Part shown: positions 26,318-35,769 of the stretch, piece by piece
How positions within the stretch are numbered: position 1 is the first letter of the stretch
Layout of the letters: each line of letters opens with the position of its first letter
Source of the DNA: CAWFPR01 sp963817635
Lineage (GTDB): Bacteria; Acidobacteriota; Vicinamibacteria; Vicinamibacterales; 2-12-FULL-66-21
DNA length: 64,000 nt
Direction: 5' to 3'
Assembly: GCA_963817635.1 (NCBI GenBank)
Contig: CAWFPR010000032.1
Coordinates: forward strand, 186,001 to 250,000
Program-made: the position numbers and the translations under genes
Notes under the pieces: model-generated
What the model saw: the letters and a program-made list of their open reading frames with translations, nothing else
Told to the model about the DNA's origin: nothing
Databases searched by the model: none

Positions 26318-27064
26318 GTGCCTTTGTACGCGGCCGAAGACGGCGCCGGCGACGCGATCGTGATGATCCACGGAGGACTGGCGAGCCACGTGGCGTGCCT
26401 GCCCATGATCCTCCCTCTGGCGGCACGCTATCGAATCGTCGCCCCCGACCTGCGAGGCAGTGGACGGTCGCGCAGTGGCAGGCCCCTCACCTTCGACCAG
26501 CTGGCAGACGACGTTGCCGCGTTGCTCGACCACATCGGTGTCGCACGGGCCACGGTCGGCGGTATTTCGAGCGGCTCCGGTGTGGCCCTGCGCTTTGCCT
26601 TTCGGTATCCCGCCAGGACGCGCGAGCTCGTCCTCGCCAGGCCGGTCTATGCCGGGGCGGACCGCGGCTATACCAGCGACCAGGCACGGACGTTCGCAAT
26701 GATGGACGCCCTCGCGAGCCGGGCCATCGACGATGGCGTGCAGGTCTTGAGGCCGCTCTACGCGAACCTGCCGGAGCCGATGCGCGAGAGGGCCCTTGCC
26801 ATGCTCAATGGCTTCGATGCGGCGAGCGTGGTGGCGACCAGCTGTTTCCTCGCCTCTGGCGCGCAGCCGTTCGAGACGGCCGCGGACCTGCGATTGGTGC
26901 CGGCTCCGACTCTTCTGGTGCGCGGCAACGACGCGCTCCATCCTGCCGAGGTGTCGGAGCTGTATGCCGCGAACCTCCCGGACTGCAGCGTCGTGCCGGC
27001 AGAGACCACAGACGTCGCCGGCGAGATTGGCGTGTTCTGCGACCGGCGCGCGCCCCGCCGTTGA
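26318..27064 (+). CDS. Alpha/beta hydrolase
   Basis: 248 residues from the GTG at 26318. IHGGLASHVACLPMI carries the oxyanion HG, PDLRGSGRS follows, the nucleophile elbow is GGISSGSG (Ser in GISSG), and PTLLVRGNDALHP precedes the late acid region. The usual catalytic His near the C-terminus is not obvious. The natural N-terminus probably lies upstream in WRDIWFESNGVPLYAAEDG; an ATG at 26274 is out of frame, so an indel may separate them. Substrate unknown. Confidence 0.78.
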   Translation: MPLYAAEDGAGDAIVMIHGGLASHVACLPMILPLAARYRIVAPDLRGSGRSRSGRPLTFDQLADDVAALLDHIGVARATVGGISSGSGVALRFAFRYPARTRELVLARPVYAGADRGYTSDQARTFAMMDALASRAIDDGVQVLRPLYANLPEPMRERALAMLNGFDAASVVATSCFLASGAQPFETAADLRLVPAPTLLVRGNDALHPAEVSELYAANLPDCSVVPAETTDVAGEIGVFCDRRAPRR

Positions 27065-27535
27065 CCGCGCGAGGCGTTCGTTCAGTCCGCCTCCGAATGC
27101 CGCGGACCGGCTGCGGTTTTGCGGATCCACGCGCCTACCCTCGGCGGCTTGAACAGAGTGCTGTCGACGCGACTCCGTTGCCTTCTCCCCGTCCTGCCCC
27201 TCGTCCTGTCACCAGTGCGACTCGGTCGCCGACCCCGATCGATGGCGCAGGACACCTTTTTTAGGGCCCTCACAGAAGCTTGGCACATGCTGATCCCGGG
27301 TCCGGGGCCCGGCGGCACTCCGCCGCTGCACCACGAGAGTTCTCCGCATGCTGGCGTGGACGCCGTCCGAGCGCGCTCAGTCCGTGGAAGGCATGGCCGG
27401 GCACTGCTCAGCGCCGTGATCCGCACGACGTGGGACGACAACCAGGTGGTTGTGATCGCGATCCGCAGATGTGGTCACGGGAAGGCGTTGGTTGCTGTCG
27501 TATGCGACGAGGTGTAATTGCTCGGGGGGCCTCCC
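27065..27535. other. About 470 bp with no recognisable gene
   Basis: Lies between two convergent genes. Several open frames exist but none shows a domain or plausible start signal. No hairpin with a U-run was found for either gene. Confidence 0.4.
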
Positions 27536-28366
27536 TCAGAAAAATTTCCGCGCGATGTTGAAACCGATGTACCAGTCGCTGTTGCTGATCCGGCCACGGG
27601 CGACCTGCCCGAGCGTCGTGCCGAATCCGTTGGAGAAATTGAGCTGGAACAGGTGTCCGCCCGCGCGTCCCTCGATGCCGAAGCTCACCTGGGCGACGCC
27701 AGGGTCATAGCCCCCGATGCGCGGCGAGATTTCGGCGACGACGTAGGTGGACGGCCTGAGGCGGAAGCGTCCGCCGAGCCCCACCATCACGGTGTCGTTG
27801 GATCCGGAATCGAGTGGATTGCTGTTCGTGACCCAGAGCGGCTCCGCGTAGAGCGCGACGCGGCGCGCTAAATTTTTCGACACGACGGCGCCGACCGTGG
27901 CCTGATGGCGATTGTGGAGATTGTTGCCGCCTTCGACCGCGGCGATCGCATCGAGTCCGACCGGCTTGCCGGTCCGCTCGTTCAGGAAGTTGTGCTGGCC
28001 GAAGAGCTCGATGGTCCTGTCGCTCGTGCGGTGCACGCCAATCTGGGTGCCGGGCAACAGGCCGTAGCGGACCTCGAGGCCGATCTGCGCTCCTGAGTCG
28101 AAGCCGAAGAAATCCGATGCGAGATCGCCGAAGTTGCCCTGTCCGAGCGGCCGCGTGAACCGGTGGGTCACGCGGAAGGACCACTTGTGGACTGGCAGCC
28201 GCAGCGTGGTGGGGAGGGCGGCGAGGTTGAAGTCGGGCTGAAGCGGATCGATCCGCACGTCGGGGTCGCTGCGCGGCGGTGCCGCCGCGGCAGGCGGTTG
28301 CGCGGATGTCAGCACAGGCCAGAGAACGCACGCCAGGACGCAGACGGAACGACGAAGACAAACCAT
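27536..28366 (-). CDS. DUF5777-family outer-membrane beta-barrel protein
   Basis: 276 residues. N-terminal signal (VCVLACVLWPVLTSAQ) then a run of alternating strands (WSFRVTHRFTRPLG, IGLEVRYGLLPGTQIGV, TYVVAEISPRIGG) ending in an aromatic WYIGFNIARKFF, a typical barrel C-terminus. The pattern fits the DUF5777 family. Function unknown; it is last in a minus-strand series with porin, cupredoxin, kinase and regulator genes, about 190 nt after the regulator. Confidence 0.8.
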   Translation of the reverse strand: MVCLRRSVCVLACVLWPVLTSAQPPAAAAPPRSDPDVRIDPLQPDFNLAALPTTLRLPVHKWSFRVTHRFTRPLGQGNFGDLASDFFGFDSGAQIGLEVRYGLLPGTQIGVHRTSDRTIELFGQHNFLNERTGKPVGLDAIAAVEGGNNLHNRHQATVGAVVSKNLARRVALYAEPLWVTNSNPLDSGSNDTVMVGLGGRFRLRPSTYVVAEISPRIGGYDPGVAQVSFGIEGRAGGHLFQLNFSNGFGTTLGQVARGRISNSDWYIGFNIARKFF

Positions 28367-28520
28367 ACGCTCAGGGAGGCAATCGTGATGCCGGGGGACA
28401 AAGGCAGGAACACCTTGGAACCGGGCAGCTTGCGGGACGAGGTGATTACCCGCCGCGTAACGGGTTACTTGCGGCGTAACTGAGCTGCGCCTTCCCCTCG
28501 ACGCTTGCGGTGTGCCCGCC

Positions 28521-28556
28521 GGGGTCTGACCCCCCGCGCCCCTGGGGTCTGACCCC
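28521..28556. repeat. Two GGGGTCTGACCCC palindromes at a gene end
   Basis: GGGGTCTGACCCC occurs at 28521-28533 and 28544-28556: six-bp arms around one base. The second copy abuts the stop codon of the response regulator on the minus strand. This palindrome resembles REP-like elements seen at gene ends in many environmental genomes; it could also act as a weak terminator. Confidence 0.65.
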
Positions 28557-29917
28557 TACTCGACGCGGTGCTTGGACAGGTAATAGCTGAGCGCCCGCTG
28601 GCTGATGCCCATGGCCTCGGCGGCGTCTTTCTTGATCCCGCCTGAACCGTCGAGCGCACGCCGCACGGTTTCCCGCTCGACCCATTCGATGTTCTGCCGC
28701 AGGTTCAGCGAGGGCAGCGTGGCCGGCGCCGCGCTGGGGATGCCCAGCATGCGCACCGCTTCCGCCTGGATGATCGCGGTCGGGGAGAGCACGACCGCCC
28801 GCTCCACGGTGTTCTCCAGCTCGCGCACGTTGCCAGGCCACTCCCCGGATTGAAGCGCCTCGAGCACGCCAGGCGCGACGCCTTCGATGCGCTTGCCGGC
28901 GCGCTGCGCGTGCTTGCCGATGAAGTGCTCCACGAGGACCGGAATGTCGTCCCGCCGTTCGCGCAGCGGCGGGATGTGAATCGGAATGACGTTCAGCCGG
29001 TAGTACAAGTCTTCCTGGAAGCGGCTGTCCTGCACCATCTGCCGGAGGTCGCGATTGGTCGCGGCGATGACGCGCAGATCCACCTTCTGCGTCCGTTCCG
29101 ATCCGAGCGGCTCGAACTCGCGCTCCTGCAGCACGCGAAGCAGCTTGGCCTGGAGCGCCGGGCTCATCGTCCCGATCTCGTCGAGGAAGATCGTCCCGCC
29201 GTCCGCGAGGGCGAACTTGCCCTTCTTGGCAGTCACCGCGCCGGTGAAGGCCCCGCGAACGTGGCCGAACAGCTCCGACTCGAGCAGCGTTTCCGGGATC
29301 GCCGCGCAGTTCACCTTGATGAGCGGCATCTCCCGCTGCGCGCTGTGGAAGTGAATCGCGCGCGCGACCATCTCCTTGCCCGTGCCGGTCTCGCCGGTGA
29401 TGAGTACCGTGCTCTTCGACTTCGCCACGATCCGTGCCGTGTCGATCACCTCCTGCATCCGCCGGCTGCGGCCGACGATCCCGTAGTGATTGAAGTCCGC
29501 GTCGCGTTCGCTGATCAGGTACCGATGCTCCGTGCTGAGACGCTGATGCTCGAGCGCGCGCGCGACGACCACAAGCAGCTCGTCCACCTCGAACGGTTTC
29601 TGGAGGTAGTCGAACGCGCCGAGCTTCATCGCCTCGATTGCGCTCTCGATCGTGGCGTGCGCGGTCATGAGCAGGATCTGCGGACGCTCGACGGCCGCGG
29701 TCGTGGACGCCAGCTCGCGGATGATGTCGAGGCCGGTGAGTTCCGGCATGAGGTTGTCGACGACGAGCACGTCGAACAGGCGCTGCGACAGCAGACGCTG
29801 CGCCTCGCGGGCGCTGCCGGTGGCGACAACTTCATGCCCCTCGTCGCGCAGCGCGGTGGCGAGCGCGTTGAGGATCTTCGCCTCGTCGTCCACGAGGAGG
29901 ATTGAGCCGATGGTCAT
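28556..29917 (-). CDS. NtrC-type sigma54-dependent response regulator
   Basis: 453 residues: receiver (SILLVDDEAKILNAL, phospho-Asp in VLVVDNLMPE near 52, KPF at its end), AAA+ domain (GETGTGKEMVARA near 175, GAFTGA for sigma54 contact near 222, DGGTIFLDEIG Walker B), and a Fis-type HTH (KKDAAEAMGISQRALSYYL). It activates sigma54 promoters when phosphorylated by the adjacent kinase. ATG 29917 has a GGAAG SD; longer upstream reading would enter the kinase gene. Confidence 0.95.
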   Translation of the reverse strand: MTIGSILLVDDEAKILNALATALRDEGHEVVATGSAREAQRLLSQRLFDVLVVDNLMPELTGLDIIRELASTTAAVERPQILLMTAHATIESAIEAMKLGAFDYLQKPFEVDELLVVVARALEHQRLSTEHRYLISERDADFNHYGIVGRSRRMQEVIDTARIVAKSKSTVLITGETGTGKEMVARAIHFHSAQREMPLIKVNCAAIPETLLESELFGHVRGAFTGAVTAKKGKFALADGGTIFLDEIGTMSPALQAKLLRVLQEREFEPLGSERTQKVDLRVIAATNRDLRQMVQDSRFQEDLYYRLNVIPIHIPPLRERRDDIPVLVEHFIGKHAQRAGKRIEGVAPGVLEALQSGEWPGNVRELENTVERAVVLSPTAIIQAEAVRMLGIPSAAPATLPSLNLRQNIEWVERETVRRALDGSGGIKKDAAEAMGISQRALSYYLSKHRVE

Positions 29918-29939
29918 GATGTGCTTCCGTCCGGAGTTG

Positions 29940-31709
29940 TCAGGCGCCGCTGCCAGGCAGCTCGATGCGCACGTCCGTCCCGTTCCCGGGCCGGCTCGAC
30001 ACCGCAATCGTCCCGCCGAGCCCCTCGATGATATTCCTGGAGATGGGCAATCCCAACCCGGTCCCCGTACGGCGGGTCGTGAAATAGGGGTCGAACACCC
30101 GCGGCAGGTCTTCCGCCCGAATTCCGGCGCCCCGATCCCGCACGTCAATCCGCACGCGGCCGTCCGGCAGCGACCGGGTCAGGAGCGTGATCGAATGCGG
30201 CGGCGTGACGGTCCCGAGCTGCTCGACCGCGTGGCGTGCGTTCGTCAGGAGGTTCACGAGCACGAGGCGCACGCGTTCCGCGTCGGTGACGAATCGATCC
30301 GAGGCCTGGATCGAGATCCTGCGCGACGGCCGGCCCCTTCCCGTCGGCCCCGGCGGCCCGGACCGCGTCGGCGCAGAGCGCATTGAGGTCCACGGGCGCG
30401 CGATCGAACTTGATCGGACGCGCGAAGTCGAGCACGTCGGTGACGATGTGGTTCAGGCGGGCGACCTCCTCGTCGATGTCGGCGGCCGCGGCCTTCATCC
30501 TGCGAAGCGTCCACGGGCTCCCGCTTCAACGCGCGCAACGCCGTCTTGATGATCATGAGCGGATTGCGAATCTCGTGGGCCACGACCGTCGACAGCCGGC
30601 CGAGCGACGAGAGACGCTCACGCTGGGCCGCTTCGCGCTGAAAGCGCGCGATCGACGCGGTCATGGTGTTGAACGTGCTCGCCAGCAGCTTCGCGTCTTC
30701 GTCGTCCCAGCGGGAGCCCGGCGCGAGGGCGATCTGCCGCGTCGAGATCGCCCGTCGAGGCCATCTCGCGCATGGTCGCCGTAATCGTGCCGAGCGGCCG
30801 CGTGACCGTCCGGGCGATCGCGTAGCTCAGGAGCGTCGCGGCGAGCACCGCGAGGATCGAAATGACGCCGAGCTCGCGGTGCACCGCATGAAGGAACCGA
30901 AGGCGCTCGGTGCGCGATCGCAGGATGAGGGCGGTCACGTCAGGGCCGCCCGCCAGTCTGCCTTCCGCCGCCCCGGCGAGCGGCAGGGCGCGGCTGACGA
31001 CGACGTAGTCGCTGTCGCCCAGCCGCACCGTGCGCACGCCGCTCGCACCAACCGCGGTCGCCAGGGTGTCGTTGAACGCGGACGGCAGCGTCGAGGCCTC
31101 CACGTGGCGGCCGACGGCAAAGGCGATGTCGCTGTTCGTCAACGCCCTCAGCGTGCGGGCCGCCTCTTCGTCGAGGCTGAAGCCGACGCTGACGGTCCCG
31201 ACCACCACGAGGGTCGGGAAGACGATGCTCGGCACCGAGACGGCCTGGATGACACCTCCCGGATGCGGCCAGAGGGCAACTGCCTCGTGGCCTTTCGTCG
31301 CACGCGCGATGGTCTCGCCGGCCACGGGGTCGTCCGGGGGCATGCGCAGCCGTCCGGATTCGGCGAGCACATGTCCCGCGCTATCGGTCATGATGACCAG
31401 GTCGGACCCGATCTGGCGCTGGTACTCGTCCGCGATCGGCTGCACCGTGCGGGCATCCCCGGTGTCAAGGGCGGCCTTCAGGTTGGACAGATCGGCAATC
31501 AGCCGCGCTTCGCGGCTGAAATGCTCGAACTGGGTCGTGCGGTATTCCTCCAGCAGCGTGCCGGCCTCCTGTACGCCGCGCTCCAGCTCGCTCTCCGCCT
31601 GGCGCGTGACGGCGACATTCACCCGATACACCGCCATGCCGATCGTGAACACCGCGAGCAGGGCGCTCGCCAAGAAGATGCGGTTGGTGAGTGACGAGAC
31701 GATCGTCAT
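29940..31709 (-). CDS. Membrane sensor histidine kinase (three frameshifts)
   Basis: About 590 residues: TM1 at residues 10-30, a periplasmic Cache-like sensor (AESGRLRMPPDDPVAGETIA), TM2 (ISILAVLAATLLSYAIARTV), HAMP, H-box VVAHEIRNPLMIIK, then HATPase with LVNLLTNARHAVEQL, DRGAGI and GTGLGLPISRNIIEG. Frames change near 30765, 30510 and 30325. It should phosphorylate the NtrC-type regulator encoded 22 nt downstream. The start overlaps the cupredoxin stop (ATGA), suggesting that the kinase is coupled to a copper protein in the envelope. Confidence 0.86.
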
Positions 31710-32395
31710 TGTTTACCAAGCAGGAAGTTCGCCTCGACATCGCCGCCACTCTCGGGCACGAGGACGCGGCGCGACTCCTGCGGCGTCGTCTCGTTCCAGG
31801 CGACGACGGTGTAGGTGCCAGGTGGCACGTTGTCGAGGCTATACCGGCCCTCGTCGTCCGTCACGACGAAATAGCGGTGCGCGAACACGAGGATGTAGGC
31901 GCTCATGTGCGAGTGGATGTCGCAGAAGACCCGCACGATGCCCGGCCGGTCGAATCGGACGGACTTCGAGTGGCCCGCCGCGTACCGGCCGAGATTGAAC
32001 GACTTGGTCTTCGAGAGCGAGAAGACGTTGTGATACGTGCGGTCGTTGTTCGGGAAATCCACCGTCGTGCCGGCCACGATCGCGAGCAGGTGCGGCACGA
32101 ACGCCTCGTCCTGCTGGTCCATCTTCGCTCGCGTTTCCTCGCGCGCGTCGAAGGCGGCACGCGGCGCCGTTTCCAGGTAGACGACACTGCGGCGGCGATC
32201 CGCGTGACCGTGCGCGGCCGGCATCCCGAGTGCCGCGATGTTTGGCCGGGCTTCGATGTCGCCGGGCGTCTCCCGCAACTCCACGCGGCCGCGGATAACC
32301 CCCGCCGCTACGGAGTCGCCAGGGCCTGGCGCCGGGTCCGCTTCCGGGGCCGCTGTCAGGACAAGCGATGCGGTGAGCAGCAGGAGGCTGAGCAT
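31706..32395 (-). CDS. Cupredoxin-like secreted protein with carboxypeptidase-regulatory tail
   Basis: About 229 residues. Signal peptide MLSLLLLTASLVLTAAPEA. Type 1 copper residues appear as YHNVFSLSKTKSFNLG (His) and VFCDIHSHMSAYI (Cys-His-Met). The C-terminal part (DDEGRYSLDNVPPGTYTVV) is a small transthyretin-like domain. This combination is known from plastocyanin/methylamine-utilisation-type proteins. Start and stop overlap its neighbours by 1 and 4 nt, so it is translated with the porin and kinase. Confidence 0.85.
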   Translation of the reverse strand: MLSLLLLTASLVLTAAPEADPAPGPGDSVAAGVIRGRVELRETPGDIEARPNIAALGMPAAHGHADRRRSVVYLETAPRAAFDAREETRAKMDQQDEAFVPHLLAIVAGTTVDFPNNDRTYHNVFSLSKTKSFNLGRYAAGHSKSVRFDRPGIVRVFCDIHSHMSAYILVFAHRYFVVTDDEGRYSLDNVPPGTYTVVAWNETTPQESRRVLVPESGGDVEANFLLGKQ

Positions 32396-33633
32396 CAGAA
32401 CCAGTACGACAATTGACCGCTGAGATAGGTCTGATTCTCCACACGCCCAGCGTCGCGCCAGTTCTGCTGCAAGGAGATCCTGGCGATGAGATTGCGCTGG
32501 AGATAGTACCCGGCCACGGTCTCGACGCGCCTCACCGGCGCGTCCCACGTCGTCGGCGCTCCGCCGAAGAGCGTGCCGCGGATCCTCGAGAAGCCGAGCG
32601 CATCGACGCGGAGCGCCGCGAAAATGCGAGGCGTGAGCCGGTAGCGCCCTTCGATCCATCCGGCCGTGGCGCGCACGGCGGAGGTCTCCGACGGTGTCAG
32701 CACAATCGGCAGCGACCAGCGGCTCCACAGCAGCTCCCCGCGGACCAGCCATTGCCCGCGTGAGTACTCACCGTCCACGCCGAACGCCTGCTGTATGGCG
32801 TGGGACGAGCCCGGGAGGTCCCGGGATGCCCAGCCGCCGCGCGCCGCCGAGACACCGAGCGCCAGGCCCGTGACAGGCGTGAGGCCCAGGCGTCCCGATA
32901 CCTGCTTACTGCCGTTGTTGTCCGCGACACGCGGATTCGACAGGGTGCCGTTCGTGAGGCTGACGGCAATATCCGAGTGGCTGTCGCTCCAGTGTCCCTG
33001 GACCCCTGTGTCCCACCGGAGCGCGTTGACGATCGGCATGCCGGGCCGCGCGATCGGGTCGCCGACGGGGTAGCTCGCGCGCCAGCCGCGCGCGCGCATG
33101 CGCAGCAGATCGTCGGCGCTCGCGGGAACCGCGTCGGCGCGCAGCGATGTCAGGTATTGATAGCCGAGCGGATAGCCGATGAAGGCGTCGTCGGTCGCGT
33201 AGCTGCGGCGTCCGTACGCGCCGAAGGACGGCGGGATGCGGCCCGCCTGCACATCGAAGGCGCGGCCGCGCCACGGCCGGAACCGCAGGTACGCGGCGTA
33301 GGCACGTACGGCCTCGATATCGTCCGAGCGCAGGTTGGCGACCAGAGCCAGCCGGCCCGTGGGCTGCCAGAGCGCAGAGACTCCGACGCGGAACGTGCGC
33401 AGCGTGTTGTGCTCGTAGTCGGTGTAGTTGAAGAAGGCAATCTCGTCAGAGGCCCCAACAGTGGCGGCCACGTCCGCCGCGACGAGCAGCTTGCCGTCAA
33501 AGGCCTGGGCGGGACCAGCAGGAAGCGTTTGCGCCCGTCCGGACGAGGCCGTCCCGGTCAGCGCCGCGGCGACGAGGACACCGGCCAGTCGATGGTCGAA
33601 TTTCACGTGGAGGCGGTTCGAGGTCGGGGCCAT
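32395..33633 (-). CDS. Outer-membrane beta-barrel (porin-like) protein
   Basis: About 400 residues, a signal peptide (RLAGVLVAAALTGTASSGRAQ) then many amphipathic strands (ALWQPTGRLALVANLRSD, GYYLQRNLIARISLQQNW) and a C-terminal SGQLSYWF ending in Phe, as expected for BAM substrates. Start: ATG 33633 or GTG 33606; GTG gives a tidy signal sequence directly. Heads a minus-strand operon with cupredoxin, kinase and regulator. The ligand is unknown. Confidence 0.8.
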   Translation of the reverse strand: MAPTSNRLHVKFDHRLAGVLVAAALTGTASSGRAQTLPAGPAQAFDGKLLVAADVAATVGASDEIAFFNYTDYEHNTLRTFRVGVSALWQPTGRLALVANLRSDDIEAVRAYAAYLRFRPWRGRAFDVQAGRIPPSFGAYGRRSYATDDAFIGYPLGYQYLTSLRADAVPASADDLLRMRARGWRASYPVGDPIARPGMPIVNALRWDTGVQGHWSDSHSDIAVSLTNGTLSNPRVADNNGSKQVSGRLGLTPVTGLALGVSAARGGWASRDLPGSSHAIQQAFGVDGEYSRGQWLVRGELLWSRWSLPIVLTPSETSAVRATAGWIEGRYRLTPRIFAALRVDALGFSRIRGTLFGGAPTTWDAPVRRVETVAGYYLQRNLIARISLQQNWRDAGRVENQTYLSGQLSYWF

Positions 33634-33639
33634 TATAAT
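33632..33639. promoter_or_regulatory. Palindromic -10 box shared by divergent genes
   Basis: ATTATAAT is its own reverse complement and gives TATAAT on both strands. The plus copy (33634-33639) ends 9 nt before the DUF2203 ATG; the minus copy points into the porin gene, giving a 19-nt leader if the GTG at 33606 is used. If ATG 33633 is the true porin start, the minus copy would lie too close to function. Confidence 0.5.
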
Positions 33640-33647
33640 CGTCCGCA

Positions 33648-34001
33648 ATGTCGTCATCCGGCGCAGCCCACTCGATCTTCTCGCTCGCGCAGGCGCGCGA
33701 ACTGCTTCCGCTGGTGAAGCACATGACGGCCGATGCGGTGCGGCGTACCGAAACGCTGGCCGCGCAGCTGCACGGCCTGGCCGAGGAGGACCCCGATCAC
33801 ATGGCGCTCTCGGCCGCGCTGCGCGACGTCGTGGACGACTGGGCCGACGAAGTCCAGCTGCTCGGCCCGGAGGCCCGCGGGCTCTGGCTGGTGGATTTCG
33901 ACAACGGCGACGGCTACTACTGCTGGAGCTATCCCGAGCCAACCATCAGCCACTATCACGGCTACCACGACGGATTCGAAGGTCGTCTGAAGATTCACTG
34001 A
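33648..34001 (+). CDS. DUF2203 family protein
   Basis: 117 residues. The start FSLAQARELLPLVKHMTADA and the end GYYCWSYPEPTISHYHGYHDGFEGR are the hallmarks of DUF2203, a small cytoplasmic family with no assigned reaction. TATAAT ends 9 nt before the ATG with no SD, so it is probably leaderless. Confidence 0.88.
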   Translation: MSSSGAAHSIFSLAQARELLPLVKHMTADAVRRTETLAAQLHGLAEEDPDHMALSAALRDVVDDWADEVQLLGPEARGLWLVDFDNGDGYYCWSYPEPTISHYHGYHDGFEGRLKIH

Positions 34002-34022
34002 GAAGTCCGACCACTGCCGGCC

Positions 34023-34079
34023 TTGATCGGTTCCCGGCCGAGGTATATAACGGGTTATGCGGAATGGAATTGCATTCCG
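34023..34079 (+). promoter_or_regulatory. IclR-type autoregulated promoter
   Basis: TTGATC (34023-34028), 17-bp spacer, TATAAC (34046-34051). Immediately downstream is a perfect inverted repeat CGGAATG (34060-34066) / CATTCCG (34073-34079) with a 6-nt centre, covering the predicted +1. That is the expected place for a repressor site; the adjacent IclR protein is the obvious ligand. Confidence 0.72.
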
Positions 34080-34088
34080 TATAGTGAA

Positions 34089-34820
34089 ATGGCACAGTTG
34101 AAGCAGACGTCGCTCGAAAAAGCGCTGGACGTGTGCGAAACGCTTGCCGGCGCGCAGCGCGGATTCACCGTCACCGAGCTGGCCAGGGCCCTGAAACAGC
34201 CGGCGCCGACGGTGCACCGTCTGCTCGCCGTCCTGAAGCGGCGCGGATTCGTCCGCCAGGACGAGGACACGTCCCGCTACAGCCTGACGCTCAAGATGCT
34301 CGACATGAGCTTCCGGTTGCTGGGGCGGTCGGAATTGCGCCTGCACGCCTACCCGGTGCTGCGCGAGTACGTGCTGCGGACGAGCCTGCGGGCGTTCATC
34401 GCCGTGCCGGCCGCCAGTGAAGTGACCTACCTGTGGAGCGCGGGCCCCGATGAGGTCGGGATGCACACGACGCACGGGCGCGAGATGCCGGTGCACTGTG
34501 CGATGTATGTCGAGCGCGGCGCCAGCCGCCGGCTGACGTGCGTGAAGCTGGAGCAGCCGCGGGATGCCGGCCAGTGGGATCGCGTGGCGGTGCGGTTTGG
34601 CGCGCCGGCGGCTGCGGCGCCGCTGCAGCGCCTGCTGTGCACCTGCGCACCGGTGCACGATTACACGGGCCGTCAGGTGGCCCGGGTCGGCCTGTTCACG
34701 CACGCGGCGGACGAACGGCCGTTCTGCGCGGACCAGCCGGGACCGGCCACGGAGCTGGCACGGCTGATTTCGCTGCGACTGGGGCATCTGCCCGCCGCGT
34801 CGGTCGCGCTGGGCGCCTGA
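34089..34820 (+). CDS. IclR-family transcriptional regulator
   Basis: 243 residues. Winged HTH (SLEKALDVCETLAGAQRGFT, then ELARALKQPAPTVHRLLAVL) and an IclR effector domain (SLRAFIAVPAASEVTYLW, HGREMPVHCAMYVERG). The ATG at 34089 gives the normal N-terminus. Followed by ferredoxin and nuoBI genes 80 nt away. The effector cannot be told, but an inverted repeat in its own promoter suggests autorepression. Confidence 0.9.
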   Translation: MAQLKQTSLEKALDVCETLAGAQRGFTVTELARALKQPAPTVHRLLAVLKRRGFVRQDEDTSRYSLTLKMLDMSFRLLGRSELRLHAYPVLREYVLRTSLRAFIAVPAASEVTYLWSAGPDEVGMHTTHGREMPVHCAMYVERGASRRLTCVKLEQPRDAGQWDRVAVRFGAPAAAAPLQRLLCTCAPVHDYTGRQVARVGLFTHAADERPFCADQPGPATELARLISLRLGHLPAASVALGA

Positions 34821-34900
34821 AGGAACGCGGGACGGTCGGCTGCAATATGCAATGTCCAACCGTCTGACGGACAACGAGGTCTCTGAAGGAGGAAGAGCGC

Positions 34901-35161
<261 letters not shown>

Positions 35162-35214
35162 CGGCGGGCCAATGGTTTAACGGTGGTGGCCCGGGGATTG
35201 CGAGAAGGGGACAC

Positions 35215-35766
35215 ATGGGCCTGATCGAGCACAAGTTCGAGGACAATTTCATCACCACCAACGTCGACAAGGTGCTGAACTGGGCGCGCCAGTCGTCGCT
35301 GTGGCCGATGGGGTTCGGCCTCGCGTGCTGCGCCATCGAAATGATGGCCACCGGCGCCTCGCGATTCGACATCTCGCGGTTCGGCGCGGAGGTGTTCCGC
35401 GCCTCTCCGCGCCAGGCTGACCTGTTGATCGTCGCCGGCACCGTCACGAAGAAGATGGCGCCGGTTCTGCGCCGTCTCTACGATCAGATGCCCGAGCCGA
35501 AGTGGGTCATCTCGATGGGGAGCTGCTCGAACGCGGGCGGCCCCTTCCCGACCTACAGCGTCCTGCAGGGCGTCGACAAGATCGTGCCGGTCGACGTGTA
35601 CATTTCCGGGTGCCCGCCGCGTCCCGAGGCGCTGCTCTACGGAATCATGCGGCTCCAGGACAAGATCCGGCGCGAGACCACGGTCCTCACCCGCGAGCGC
35701 GTCATTCACGCCGGCGACACCGAGCCGACGCTGGTCGAAGCAGCCACTTCGGGCAACAAGAGGTAA
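35215..35766 (+). CDS. nuoB: NADH-quinone oxidoreductase subunit B
   Basis: 183 residues. N2 cluster cysteines in FGLACCAIEMM, VISMGSCSNAGGPF and YISGCPPRPEALLYG. Subunit at the junction of the peripheral arm and membrane arm of complex I, transferring electrons to quinone. Only nuoB and nuoI are here, without nuoACDEFGHJKLMN, so the complex must be completed from other loci. Confidence 0.95.
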   Translation: MGLIEHKFEDNFITTNVDKVLNWARQSSLWPMGFGLACCAIEMMATGASRFDISRFGAEVFRASPRQADLLIVAGTVTKKMAPVLRRLYDQMPEPKWVISMGSCSNAGGPFPTYSVLQGVDKIVPVDVYISGCPPRPEALLYGIMRLQDKIRRETTVLTRERVIHAGDTEPTLVEAATSGNKR

Positions 35767-35769
35767 CGC

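Noticed and set aside
31690..31710. Independent promoter for the sensor kinase
   Set aside because: The start overlaps the upstream stop and no -10/-35 pair is visible; translational coupling is enough.
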